From contig VTPC01091237.1 of NCBI GenBank assembly GCA_011009095.1, positions 80,335-144,334 of the forward strand: a DNA stretch of 64,000 bases. The letters run 5' to 3'. The notes beneath the pieces were generated by a model. It did no database searches. It was not told where the DNA came from and was given only the letters and a program-made list of their open reading frames with translations. The stretch comes from Ignelater luminosus. Its lineage: Eukaryota > Arthropoda > Insecta > Coleoptera > Elateridae. The stretch's first letter is position 1; every line of letters starts with the position of its first letter. Shown one piece after another: positions 23,330-35,330 of the stretch. The position numbers and the translations under genes are program-made.

Positions 23330-25960
23330 AAGTATAAGTAGCTGTAACGCGAGGTTATTGTTTCTACTGCAATTGAAAAAGTATTGACACTTACTGTCTT
23401 CTGAATTGTTTTGTAACAAATTTTTTTGGTGATTCCGGAATACCGTTATAGAACTTGGCGATATTGTAAGAAAACGATCGCTCATAAATAGCAGTATTAT
23501 GTTGAGGAATAGTCAGCAGACCTCTTTGTCTCACATTAATATTTTGCACGTCCGTCCGGAATCGTATTCTATTATATAGATAAGGTGGCTGCTTTTCTTA
23601 AATTATCCTATGGTACAATACGGCAGTTAGTACATTTCTTCTATTTTTCATATTAAGCCATCCTGACTCTAGCAGCTTATGAGAAATATGTTGAAATTTA
23701 GGAATTTCATAAATAAATTGCAGACACGAATTTTGTACTCTTTGAATACGTTGTGAAATATTTAAATCAAGACATGGGTCATACATAGGAGCACAATAAG
23801 AAAACTGAGACAGGACCAGATAATCACACAAGGAGATTTTTATTTTTGTATTAAGGTAATGACGATGCGGATAAAGGAATTTTAAATTAAGATATGCGCT
23901 CTTTGAATATAACTACATATTTCTTTTTTAAATCTGAATGTTTTGTTAATATAGAGCCCTAAATTTTTTGCCGATTCAACTACAGGAATTTCAGTATCAT
24001 TTATTATCAAAGGCTGCAGACAAAGCTCATTAGAAAAACGACCTAAAAGATGTGTGCAAGACTTTGAAGGATTTAGAACCAAAGCATGTTCTTGAGAAAA
24101 CTTAGATATAGATCTTAAATCATTCTTGAAGACCTGTACGGCATAATCGATATTTTCCGAATGAAAGGAATAATATATTTGCGTGTCATTGGCGTACGTG
24201 TGAACACTACTAGTCTTCACACAAGTATACAACATGCTAGTATAAATAATAAAATACAGTGGACCAAGTATTGACCCCTGAGGTATTCCCCTAGTGACAC
24301 CGATGGGTGCAGAAACATTATTAATAGATTTAACACATTGTGTTCTGTCGGATAAATAGCTTTTTATTAGACCAACAGCATTATTACCTAGACCCACGTA
24401 GTGTAGTATAGACAGCAACAAATCATGATTTATCGTGTCAAAAGCTTTACTACAGTCGAGCAAAGTTAATATAGTACATTTCCCACCATCAAACGCTTTA
24501 AGTATGTCATCTGTTATACACAATACAACTACGTGCAGAGCGAAATCCTGACTGATGTACTGGTTGTTATTTTCAAGATGTTCTGGTAATTAAGTATTAA
24601 TAATTTTTTCAAAAACTTTAGAGTGTTGATAAGATGCTTATTGGCCTATAATCTTTAAACTCTGCTAGGTGTTCATCTTTTGGTATTGGTGTTATCAGAG
24701 AACATTTCCAGCCGTCCGGATAACTGCCTTCTAAAATACAGCTGTTTATAATATGCACCAGAATAGTAGAATAAGCGGACAACAAATTTTGGTCATCTTT
24801 GCGCTTAGACCATCACATCCGTTTGAATTACTTTTTAGGGAATGTATTGCTTTCAAGATGTCTTTGCATTCAATAAGCTTTAAGTTGAAAGTATTTGAAC
24901 TCAACATGTTATTATTGTAGAAATTCTTTATGGATGGATCTACCGTTAAGGATGGTATACTATTAGCAAAGTAGTCGTTAATTTCATTAATATTTCCAGA
25001 AAATTTACTATTGTAAATGCACTTAAGTATCTAAGTTTGTTCCACAGTTCTTTAGTATTATTATTGTCAATTTTAAATTGTAAAATTGCTCAAAGCCTTG
25101 TAGTACAACTGCTTTATCACGCAGTTTCATCAAGAGTTTGATATTATCAATTAACCAAGGTGCAGGTTTTTTTTGTAAAAGTAACTTGACACCACGGCGC
25201 ATGTTTATCAAATATACGAGTTAGGCAAGCAACTAATAATTCGAGTTTATTATTAACATGATTTACATAGTAAATGTCATCTAACGACAAAAACTCTAAA
25301 TCTCTATGAAAGTCTTCGAGACTGAAATTTTTAAAATTACGCAAAATATGCTGGACAGGAGCAGTTTTGATCTTATCACAACAAACATTACAGCACAAAA
25401 GTTCATGATCTGGCGAGTGCGAGTTTACAACAGATCAGCCTTTGATAAGAGACAGTCGTGACGTAATGATAATATTTAATAGTGAATATTTATTTGAAAA
25501 ATTCGAGTAGTTTCAGTAATAATTTGAGTGAAGCCTAAAGATTCCAACGTGTTATTAAAATATTCTGTTGCCGGATTGTCCGCCATATGCAAATCGACAT
25601 TACAGTCAGCTAGACAGAGAATATCGTCGAAGTAGGGCATGCATAACATCACTGTGCTTTCAAGCGCATTAATGAAACACTTATAGTTGAATTGAAGAGG
25701 TCTGTAAACAATCCCGAACACAATTTCCTACATAAAATACCAATCCACCCCCTCTAACCGATCGATCTTGCCGTATCAACTTATAATTCTGAATATGAAG
25801 TGTGTTAGTGTTAATATTATCTGACAACCAGCTCTCCGTTAAGCCAGAATATCAAATTTAAAATTCAAAAGCAACAAGACCATAAAGTTTAGGTAATAAA
25901 GAACGTATATTGATATGACCAACTTTCAGATAGTACTCAGACATCACAGATAATCTAAGG
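23330..25960 (-). pseudogene. LINE endonuclease-reverse transcriptase polyprotein, decayed
   Basis: The endonuclease begins LKVGHINIRSLLPKL near 25935 and continues through GIVYRPLQFNY (25710) and a cysteine-bearing core ILCLADCNVDL. A linker with FSLEDFHRDLEFL and IFDKHAPW lies near 25320-25205, then PAPWLIDNIKLLMKLRD. The RT domain is best preserved at 24523-23882: LLDCSKAFDTINHDLLL, GIPQGSILGPLYF and HTYANDTQIY. The catalytic box normally reads YADD; here it is YAND, so one catalytic aspartate is replaced. The C-terminal part (SQRIQRVQNSCLQFIY) is at 23831-23598. Several frameshifts and stops separate the pieces. Confidence 0.8.
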
Positions 25961-26126
25961 CTGACTAAACAAAGACAAGAAAAATAACCAAAATGAAGTA
26001 TTGACTAATTGCAAGTAAAAAGATAAACAGTTAGGTAATACTCCAGATTTTGTAATTAGATAAATACTTTAAATTTGTAATTTGGATACTCAAGCTTCCT
26101 AGACAAGTTAAATCGAATAGCGTAAA

Positions 26127-26640
26127 TTATATATAATTATATTTGCGTAAATATTCCCACTCGACGATCAGACATTTCAAAAACCAAATTTTTAGTATTG
26201 TTACGCGCCTTGCCGTTAGATCTTCTTTAACTAATATTTTCGTACTTTTAAGCTTGGATTTATTAAGGAAGATGTTGTTTCTAACATTTGTTGAGACAAA
26301 CTTAACTAGAATAAGCCGTCCGTTTTTATTGTTTCCATTTACTCTGTGACTTATACATATATCATTTTTAGTAATATTCGTTGATAATTTTTCATTACAC
26401 ATCTGTATGACGAGTTGATCACTATCTTCATTAGGTAACTCGTTTATTCTTAGGCTATTCTTTCGAGTGTACTGCTCGAGATTATCTTGCTTCATTTGGT
26501 ATTTCTGTTCAAGTTGCTCTACCTTATTGTTGGGGAACTTGATCGCGTCTTGAAATTCTTTTCGTATTTCTTCTGCAATTGCAGTTTTTGCAGATGCAAC
26601 GATTGTACTTGCAATTTTATTCATTATTTCTTGAGATTTT
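26127..26640 (-). pseudogene. LINE ORF1-like protein with coiled coil
   Basis: An open frame of 165 codons shows a heptad-like charged helix (KVEQLEQKYQMKQDNLEQYT) then RKNSLRINELP, ICISHRVNG, GRLILVKFVS and ILVKEDLTARR. This order, coiled coil followed by an RRM-like nucleic-acid-binding region ending in EDLT..R, matches ORF1 proteins of CR1/L2-type LINEs, which coat the element RNA. It lies directly upstream of the endonuclease in the same orientation. The start codon at 26624 may not be the original one. Confidence 0.65.
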
Positions 26641-27108
26641 AATATTTTCTCAACAAGGCGTTGAATAAGAATCTCTTCATGCTCTGCGAGGTTTTTTTGC
26701 TGCCACTGAATTCCAAAGACATTAATAAGAAGGAAGGAGAGAACATAACCCAGCTTGTGGACGAGGTAAATTGAAGACGCGAGGGGCAGGGAATGGCGTA
26801 ACCTATAGGATATGCAACCCGCAAAGTACGCACCATGAATTAAAGTGCACCTATGGACATACGATAAAATTTTTTGGTAAAATTATAATTTAAGATTGAA
26901 TTATTAAATTAAAATTTCTTAAACACTTGCAGACTTATTTCCCTAATTTTGCAAGTGGTTAGACTTTTTTTTTACTCACTCTCTTTAAAAGAATTAAGTT
27001 TAGATATGTTAACAATACTTTCTTAATTATCCTTCTAAATGGATTAATCATGTATTAAATCTTTAATTCTTATTCACTAAAGTGATGTTATACCCCATAT
27101 TATTATAA

Positions 27109-28868
27109 CCCAGTAAACACAGGTGTGACATTAATGTAACAGGTACATACCAACGAAAGAACAAGCACTACATCTCTCGATTACATCTTATCGATGTAGC
27201 TGGTACGTCAATACTATGACATCGCAAAGGGGTACTCAAGTTACATCGCCAGCGCGTAATTTCAATCACATCAGGTAGATATCAGGTATAAAGTGTAGCT
27301 GGGACGTCACGACTACGACATCGCCAAGGATTACTCAAACTACGTCGGCAGCGCGTAATTTCGAATACATCAGGTAGACGACAATGGTATGACATTGCAA
27401 AGGCGTAATTGCAATAGCATCTGGCAGATGTAGGGTATACGCTGTATTTGTTACATACTTCTGCATATACTTATATGATAAATGTTAATGACGTAACAAT
27501 AATGCTTGTTTTACATGTACTTGATTTATAGAAGATCTTAACTATTTAGAACACTGGTCGCCCAACTGACGTTACGTTTTCAAATCTTTATGCGCTAATT
27601 CTTTGTAAATAATCTTTTTATACATGTCTGAACTAATTATATTTTTATATTCTACATTCAATTTTTTCATAACGACGTTTCTTATAAGGTTATAATTTCA
27701 TAAGAAAATTATACTGACGTTTGCCAAAATTTATTGTAGAATATAATCTCAGACATGGCTAAAATTCCACAGCAACCGCGATCCAGACTTTTTAAAGTTA
27801 TTTTCTTCAGGAATACTCACTTACAAAAATACTAATCTAAAGTCATTTTTAACTATTGCAATTAAATCTCTTATGTTTTTTCCTACATGTTTAAGGCATA
27901 AAATAATATAGATGATATTAAAATAGTGTTGAATTCTAACATAAATTAAGTCTTAAAATATGCAGTGATAAACAAAATTAACATAAAAATAACTTCTTAT
28001 TTCCACAATTTTTTGGGCAATTTCGATCTTTAAAATTTTACTTGATTATGCTGTATGGCCAAAAACCACAGCAATATTTATGTAACTATAGTATTTTCTA
28101 TAGAAAAATCACACAGTGGATCTTTTACAGATTGTGCCCCGCACAAAAGCGGCTGACCAGGTAGGGACCATTCCAAGATGATAAATAATAATAAATTTTT
28201 ATACAATGCACTTATTCTAAAGTGAAACTTTACTACATATATTGAACGACTTATAAACAAGCAGTAAAGCGGTAAAAATCAATATTTCCTTATTTAAAGG
28301 CAGGTATGCAGAACGTGCACAATCGGTCAGATAACTTGAGACTTTTCTTACTTGGGCAAGGTCAATATGTTGTATTAAGTTTTAACTAATTTATGTTGGT
28401 CTTTCTGCAACCTCTATAGACTAGAATAAATGGTGGGAAGCTTGGAAAAATATTTTGGGTTACGTGAACGATAAATTTACAAGGAAGTAGAAAGACCGGA
28501 CTTTAATTAATTAATGGGGCATACTCTTTGTTACATGTTAACAATGTTACAATGTAGACGTAACGAATACGTAATTTAGCATATTACAAAGTCTTTTAAA
28601 ATTAAAGGAAACAAGTACATCGAAACGTAGATATTAGAGCGATGTATTCACGTAAAATTATGACGATGTATCAACAAGCATATACCTAGTCTGAAGCACG
28701 ATGGATGTCGTCGGCATGTAACAATCGGTACGTAATCGCGATGTACTGCAACTCGTACTGTGCGTTATACATAACGCACATGTGCGCAGTGTGCTATGTA
28801 ACATTAAACAAGTTCGTACACAAATAAACTCGCACTGATATCGCTAAAATATAATTGTATTTGCTGGG
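27109..28868. mobile_element. terminal-inverted-repeat element with CCCAG ends
   Basis: The left end CCCAGTAAACACA and inverted right end CCCAGCAAATACA are similar over 13 bases. Both subterminal regions (27140-27450 and 28500-28800) are crowded with repeated TACATCG/CGATGTA motifs, in direct and inverted order, including two or three degenerate copies of a unit of about 90-100 bases (GTAGCTGG.ACGTC ... CAGCGCGTAATTTC). The interior 27460-28490 is AT-rich without a recognisable ORF. It looks like a non-autonomous DNA transposon of a superfamily I cannot name. Confidence 0.55.
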
Positions 28869-28929
28869 AATAAATAAAAGAAAATAAGTTAAAACATTTA
28901 TTTGAATACAAAATAATTTATAATGGTAC

Positions 28930-29400
28930 CTACTTAACTGTTATGTTCGTTTAAAGAAAGGAAAATTTCTTTACCTAAATAATAATTTAACACTGATAGT
29001 GACAAATATGCAGAAGTAAATTTTTTAACAGAAATTTGCCACCACTTTCTGCTAAAGGTGACTAAGGCTTGCTTGACACATTTCTCACTATTTATACAAA
29101 ATATCTGTAACATCAGACGATGGAAATAACAAACCACCACGAGTTTTGATGGCAATCAGGTGGTAATTTAATTTGTTTGAGCTGTCTACTAAAATTCCTA
29201 AGCATTGTTCACATTTAATAGTTTTGTATAACGAAACCTGCTATGTAAACAACTACATTTTGAAAAATTAGTCAACTCCTGTATTGACTGGAGGTACAAA
29301 TGATCTGAAGGATCCTCAATTTGTATTAAATCAGTAGTATTTTCCAACCGACAACCAGTTGTGCTTAAATTTATTCGTTGTTCGGTGGTCAATATACTGC
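28930..29400 (-). pseudogene. C-terminal fragment of a THAP9/P-element-like transposase
   Basis: Two overlapping minus frames (29392-29198 and 29155-28934) hold HLYLQSIQELTNF, then CEQCLGILVDSSNKL and, after a frameshift, IAIKTRGGLLFPSSDV. The CxxCL...I..RGGL.YPS pattern is what I recall from the C-terminus of THAP9/P-type transposases in insects. Nothing N-terminal is present. It lies just outside the right end of the CCCAG element; whether they are related is unknown. Confidence 0.5.
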
Positions 29401-31285
29401 AATGTAAGATTGCTTAATTTACGCTCACTTGGCATTATTTTGATATATGTAACTACGTACAAACTAAACTATGATTTATAGCAGCGGCAAATAATAACGT
29501 CCACTCGGTACGACAGTTCATTCGTGAATTTGAATGAATTTGACGTCTTAAAGATATTTTTTTTGTAGAATACTAATAAACTATAGATTTTCGATTATCC
29601 TGTTTAATATTGCCAATATAACCTTAAATGGTATATTTTGAAATGCAAGTTCTAGGAGGCCATGACATCAATAGAAAGTGCTTCTCCTTTCCTTTCCAGC
29701 AATACCAGGCTTGATGTATGTACCTATCAATAATCTGTGTATCACTAAAACAAATTAATTACGGAGGCCTTTAATAATCTAGAAAAGTTTAACATGCTAT
29801 AATGTTATATTCTTTTTCGAAAGAATTCTGTGAACGCTAGTGAAATGTACTTAAATCAGTATCGTTCATGTAAGCACCATATTAGTAAAGGTTTAAGACT
29901 AGGAGACGACAAAAAACAAAGAATATTTTGTAACTGGTATACTAGGCTTTGCAGCAACAATGATAATTTTCCTTACCAAATTCTATGGTAGGAGGAAAAT
30001 AGATTTAAAAATAATGGATTGCTTAATAGACACACTTTTAGATATTGGGCTACAGAAAACCTCATATAGTGATAGAACGATAGCAGGGTTCGAATTTTCA
30101 TTTCAGATCAAATTCCTTGACCTTTCCAGGTTTTCCATGAAATTTTCCTGAAAATTCTATGTATTTATTCTAGCCTATTACTATTCAAATATGTTTCACA
30201 TGCAATGATTCGTGTTGCACATAATTAATATTGGCAAGTTTTGTGTGAAGTTCACAAATCTCATAGCAACATACCAACCGGTTAACTATTGCCGTGCCAT
30301 TGTCAGAAAAAAAAACGGGACCCTTATCTTACCTGCTGGGATTTGCAGAAATAATTATTTAAAGATAGTCTCAATAGCCTTGAAGTAACTAATGATTCAA
30401 ATAAAAACTTATGAGATAAAGTACCAACATCAAACAAAAAACGATCGCAAATAACAATCTTTTCTCCGCTAGAGGCGCTGTTGTTCTACTTCAAATTTGA
30501 CAAGTCTACTGTCAATTTCGAAACAGTTTGCTTTGCTTAGTTGAATGTTTCCGACATAATGGCTTTGTAGTTAATAAAGAAGAATGTGGAACACCCCGTA
30601 TACGAACATCTAATTGATGACGTAAGTAACACCATACAAGATGATCCGGTTACTTAAATCAGAAGACTGTCGCAGTAGTTGCACGTCGTTCGTTCGTTTT
30701 ATAGACTACACATGTTTCAAGAACTGTTACCTCCTGGTTACAACAAAAGATTTCAAATACTGTGAATAGTTTAATCACAGGTTGAACGACGATTTATTGG
30801 ATTCGACATAATTCTCGAGTGAAGCTTGATTTCACATAAGGAGTTATCTACATTTTAAGAAGATGCGCATGTGGACTAACCCTCGTTATTTTCAAGAAAT
30901 TATAATTTTAAACGTGAAGATAATATTTAAAATTTGCAAAACAACTTCAACATCTTCCAGTTTGCAATAACAAAACTAAAACGAAGAAAAAATATAACGA
31001 GTAAAACAAATGAATTATAATTTTTAATCAGAAACGTAAAATTTTCTGCTTTAATTTCTGTGAATTATTTTATCTATTTATTCTTATCCGCTTATTTATC
31101 TGCTTCTTTTAAAGACAGTTTATTAACAAAATATTAATAGTAAGTCACCATACCTGTTTCCTAAATTTTCTGGAATAAAAGGAAATACTAATATTATTAT
31201 TATTATTATTAATATATTGTTACTATTTGAAACCTTGTATCAATGGCAGGAAATCATTATGATATACCTACGTAATTAGCGTTGA
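29401..31285. other. AT-rich stretch with isolated transposon ends
   Basis: CAGGGTTCGAATTTTC at about 30084 looks like one end of a hAT element, and GGAACACCCCGTATA near 30587 like one end of a mariner-type MITE. No partners were found. The 63-codon frame at 29960-30151 has no recognisable content. Confidence 0.35.
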
Positions 31286-31293
31286 TATAAAAG
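31286..31293 (+). promoter_or_regulatory. TATA box of the secretory first exon
   Basis: TATAAAAG stands 83 bases upstream of the start codon at 31376, a fitting distance for transcription beginning near 31315-31320 with a short leader. Confidence 0.5.
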
Positions 31294-31375
31294 CAGAGTT
31301 CAATATAATTGTTGGTTTGTGTGTTTTTTAATTCGAGACTACAATATTCTTTCTAAACCCTCTGTAAAAGCGCCA

Positions 31376-31435
31376 ATGTGGTTAATCGTGTTTTTACAAA
31401 TATTTGTGCTTTTTTCAAATGGCATTTCAGCTGAG
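31376..31435 (+). CDS. first exon of a secreted-protein gene (signal peptide)
   Basis: ATG opens a 20-residue signal peptide, MWLIVFLQIFVLFSNGISAE, with a short N-region, hydrophobic core and an SNGISA-E cleavage-like end, followed at once by a donor GTATGT at 31436 in phase 0. A TATA box lies upstream. This is how many small insect secreted proteins start, with intron 1 placed after the signal peptide. I found no following exon in the next kilobases, where transposon debris lies, so either intron 1 is long or the gene is truncated. Family unknown. A degenerate copy of the same block appears at about 43690-43762. Confidence 0.5.
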
Positions 31436-31598
31436 GTATGTATGACTTTTATTTCTTAAGATCTTAAATCATAAAACTGTACTCTTTTTTTAAAACCACA
31501 GCATTTTTGGCTAAGTATGTTAATATCTAACTGATTTTGTTTTGTATCTATTTTTTATAATAAATTGCGTGTAATCTGAAAAAATTGTATTGTATATA

Positions 31599-32255
31599 CA
31601 GTGTGTCCGCGGATTGAGTTGACAAGAGGAAAAACTTTTTTATTATTGGTATTAGGACAAAATGTTACTCCTGATAAAATTTTCTGCTTGTGTCAAAACC
31701 TCTAATAATGGTAATATAAGTTTGATGCTACCCACAACAATGAAGAAAATCTAAAAACGCATTGTTTTAGTATAAAAAAAACGACTAAGTTCTAAATTTT
31801 CTCAAAAATCAGATTATCATGTTTGAACTGCACCTGCAAAAAAAATTAACACGATTTTCTAACAAATTTGAAACTCAGTCGCTTTTTTACTGAAAAACAA
31901 TAGTTTAATAGTTATTTATGCAACAAGTAAGTAAAGTGTATCTTTTTTTCACGAGAAGGAAAGTTTGCCGCACGAGCTCCATAAGAGCGCTAGGGAGTAA
32001 GTTCTTCGTACTAAAAACCGCAACTAAAAAAAGGACAATGATAAAAATACTTCGTCAGTTTAAAACTACATATTCTCTGCAATTTTTGTGCATTTTTAAA
32101 CAACAAATGAACAATAGCAGTACGAATTGAGTTTTTACTGAATTTATGACCGATAGGACACTAAGTTTTAATGGTCAACAAATGTTAAGAATTCTTGAAT
32201 TTTAAGAAAAACAATAAAAGATGGTTTAAGGTGTAAGTTGGAAAAGAGATAACGA
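31599..32255 (+). mobile_element. one end of a Tc1/mariner-like element
   Basis: TACAGTGTGTCCGCGGATTG near 31597 is a classic Tc1/mariner-type terminus with TA, similar to but not the same as the end at 33172. I did not find its inverted partner. The block downstream to about 32130 has no coding signal apart from a 70-codon frame of low complexity. Confidence 0.35.
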
Positions 32256-32259
32256 CTAA

Positions 32260-32940
32260 CTTGGACTTTTGGTAACAGAAGACCATGAAGATCATTTAGA
32301 GTCTCGTTCTACAACAAAAGTAGACAGTTTTCTAAAAACGTTTTCCAGAGAATCTTACCAAATTGGATTTTTTACTGTGTAGAACGCGATGTAGTTTATT
32401 GTTTTCCTTGTTTGTTGTTTAGACTCTCTATGCCGAAAACAGGATTTAGCGACTGATGTAACTTTTCAAGTGAATAACGACCAAAATCACTTTGTTACTG
32501 AACAAATCCAAAACAAAACATGATCTATTTCCGAAACGGAGAAGCGGAAACATATTTTAAAATGTATTTTGAATGCAATTTTGTTTTCCATAAAAAAACA
32601 ATGACACATTGCAAAGATGTGTTGGAAAAATTACACATCTAAATTCCGGAAAACTTTTACAAACAATAGAACTGCTAAGCCATTATGATCCCGTCATTAA
32701 ACATCATATAGACTCGGAGAGCACATTAGCAAAATACCTCTCACGACAAATTCAAAACGAACCTATTGCAATAGTAGGATAGTGTCAAAAGCCGAATTGT
32801 ATCAGAAATAAAACGTACCAAATATTTTACTGTCATTTGAATACAACCCCTGACGTATCTTCTACACAACAACTTTTATTTATTATTAGATATGTAGTAC
32901 AGAATAAGCATGCGTGTACAATTGAAGAATGACTTTTGGA
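32260..32940 (+). pseudogene. hAT-type (ZMYM1/DUF4371-like) transposase fragment
   Basis: Three-frame reading gives VVYCFPCLLFRLSMPKTGFSD near 32390, ETEKRKHILK near 32537, NFRKLLQTIELLSHYDPVIKHH near 32641-32705, and STLAKYLSRQIQNE near 32721. CFPCLLF and the LLxHYDPV...I..H block are hallmarks I know from ZMYM1-like / DUF4371 hAT proteins common in insects. Several stops and frameshifts are present and the catalytic part is missing. Confidence 0.65.
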
Positions 32941-33059
32941 AATTTTTGGAAATAAAGGGAAATACCGGTTGTGTTTTGGCTAATATCCTCGAAAAAAAAT
33001 CAACAGTTTTGGATCTTGATATTCAAGATATGAGAGGCCACGCCTACGGTATAATTTAG

Positions 33060-33171
33060 TTACAATAACATACAATAAATACAATAATAATAAAGGCAGT
33101 TAACGTTACATACAATTAAAGCTGTCAGTAATTGAACAAAAACAATTCAAAATGTAATTGAATTATTTATA
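33060..33171 (+). repeat. left part of an AATTGAATTAC-rich repeat split by a mariner
   Basis: Short motifs of the form GTAATTGAA / AATTGAATTA recur here and again at 35111-35330, on either side of the DD41D element, which therefore appears inserted into one older repeat, possibly a hAT MITE. Confidence 0.5.
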
Positions 33172-35110
33172 CAGTGTGTCCGAAAAGTATGGAATATCCT
33201 ATATATCTCAGTAAATATGCCTTTTATGGAAAAATGTTTTTTATAAAAATTGTTTAGTGTTTAGTTTTACATTACAGGGCAATACCAAATAACTATTGTT
33301 TAAAAAAACAAAAGCGGAACGAATAATGCTTCAATTCTTTTTAATGGGAAGGTATACCTTTGTTGTACTCATTTGATAGAGAATGTTTTTCTCTTTTCAA
33401 TGATGTAAAACTTTTATACATTTGCGTAAGTAAATTTTGATTATAACGCAAAAAATTATTTGAATAACGCTTAAAAGTTTATTTATTCATCTGTTAGCTT
33501 TCCAAACGCTGTCTTTTAAATTTTCATTATCATCTAGTCACATTATGGTCGGTGTGATACACTTTTGTTTGTTGCAACAATTGAATGCGTCATAGAAAGG
33601 TCAATTAATAACCGAACTGAAGCGAAAAGTTATTTGTTTAATTAATTTAAACATTTTGATTAACGTGAGGATAACAAAGTTACAAAAATACGACTTGCTA
33701 TGGATCATTTATCGGAAACACATCGTATCGAAATTTTAATGATGCTGGGATATGGAGACAGAAGGAGAACACAGGAGGAAGTTTGCAATTTGTTTAATAA
33801 CGTGCACCCCGAATACCATATTTCTCAGTCTACTGTAAGTAAAATTTTGCATAAATTTCATGAGACGGATTCTGTCAAAGATCGTCCAAAAACTGGCAGA
33901 CCTAAAGCTCTAAATAATGAACAACGTGAGAATATAATGTTTCTGTTCGACAAATTGCTCGTGAACATACTTTGAAAAAATCCACCGTACACGAAGTTCT
34001 AAAAAAGGAGAAGTGGCATCCGTATAAACCTTGTATAGTTCAGGAATTATTAGAAGATGATATAGATCGAAGATTCCAATTTGGCGAAGAAATAACACAT
34101 AGGCTTCAGGAAAATGCAAATTTTCATAAAAATATCCTCTTCATTGATGAGACAACGTTTCCTTCGAATGGTACCATTAACAAACAAAACACGCGCTAGT
34201 GGTCTTCGCTAAATCCTGGCTGGTATGTAGAAGGGCACACCCAATATTAGCAGAAGGTCAATGTCTGGGCAGGAATTATTGGAACCCAAATTTTGGGACC
34301 TTTTCTTATAGAACATAATTTAACAGCGGATGCTTATCTAGATTTTTTAAGATTTGACTTAGTTCCTGTTTTAGCTGTTCTATTTCCTAATGAACTACAT
34401 CCAGATGTACCCCATAACAGAATATGGTTGCAACAAGACGGGGATCCTCCTCATTTCGGAATTAATGTGCGACAGTTTCTTGATAATACTTTCCTTATCG
34501 ATGGATAGGCAGAAGAGATGCAGTAGAATGGTCAGCTCGCTCGCTGGATTTTAAGTTCACTTGATTTTTTTCTGTGGGGCCATCTCAAAAATAAGAATTA
34601 TGTCGATATGCCTGAAGATATCGAAACTCTTAAAGACCGTATTAGAACAGAGATTAGAGCTATCACACCAGAAACGATTCAAAATGCAGTAAACGAATTT
34701 GAAAGACGACTTTATCATTGCCAAGCTGTAAATGGTGCACACTTTAAACACCTTCTATGAACTGTAGAGTGTAGTTATACAAAATTTTCAATTCGTAGCA
34801 GGTGAATATTGAAATAAACTTTCAAACAATTTTTTGCGTTTTAATCAAAATTTACTTATGCAAGTGTATCAAAGTTTTACATCATTGAAAAGAGAAAAAC
34901 ATTCTCTATCAAATGAGTGCAATAAAGGGATACCTTCCCATTAAAAAAATTGAACCATTATTCGTTGCGCTTTTGTTTTTTTAAAAAATAGTTACTTGGT
35001 ATAGCCCTGTAATGTAAAACTAAACACTAAACAACTTTTATAGGAAACATTTTTCCATAAAATGCATATTTACTGAGATATATAGGATATTGAATACTTT
35101 TCGGACACTG
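33172..35110 (+). mobile_element. DD41D mariner-like element with about 280-bp inverted repeats, 1,939 bp
   Basis: The ends CAGTGTGTCCGAAAAGTATG (33172) and the inverted CAGTGTCCGAAAAGTATTCA (35110) are flanked by TA. Inverted similarity continues far inward, through TTAGTTTTACATTACAGGGC and the GATAGAGAATGTTTTTCTCT segment, to about 33460 and 34832. Such long inverted repeats are unusual for mariners. It is inserted in an AATTGAATTAC-rich repeat. Confidence 0.88.
33700..34760 (+). pseudogene. DD41D transposase, frameshifted
   Basis: The N-terminus MDHLSETHRIEILMMLGYGD with a helix-turn-helix (ISQSTVSKILHKF) is open for 91 codons. After frameshifts the chain resumes with HEVLKKEKWHPYKPC-like residues, HKNILFIDETTFPSNG (first catalytic aspartate, 34144), VWAGIIGTQILGPF-like residues (34265), IWLQQDGDPPHFG (second, about 34440) and, after a one-base insertion near 34553, SSLDFFLWGHLKNK (third). 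Counting residues between the second and third aspartates gives 41, so it is DD41D like the intact element at 46.6 kb, but only distantly related to it. At least three frameshifts and a stop at 34198 inactivate it. Confidence 0.82.
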
Positions 35111-35330
35111 TATATAATTGAATTACTTTAATTCGATTACTGCAGAAATACTAGTAATTGGAATTGTTTTTTCAAGCATATCTTCTTAGGATAATTATTA
35201 TCGGTAATTGTTTTTATTTTTGTGTAATTGAATTACTTGTGAAAGTAATTGAATTTTTATTACAGTAACTAGATTATAAAAGTAATTCAATTATCAGCTG
35301 ATAATGGAATTTTTTTAATAGCAAAACACC
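35111..35330 (+). repeat. right part of the AATTGAATTAC-rich repeat
   Basis: It carries several copies of GTAATTGAATTAC-like and complementary motifs and continues the block at 33060-33171 across the inserted DD41D element. Confidence 0.5.

Larger units (their letters stand above)
23240..26850 (-). mobile_element. non-LTR retrotransposon of the CR1/L2-like group
   Basis: Read on the minus strand, an ORF1-like coiled-coil protein (26640-26127) is followed by an endonuclease (from about 25950), a linker and a reverse transcriptase ending near 23400. A GC-richer segment 26690-26850 may be the 5' UTR. Both proteins are fragmented. No poly(A) tail or target duplication was defined, so the ends are approximate. 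Confidence 0.72.
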
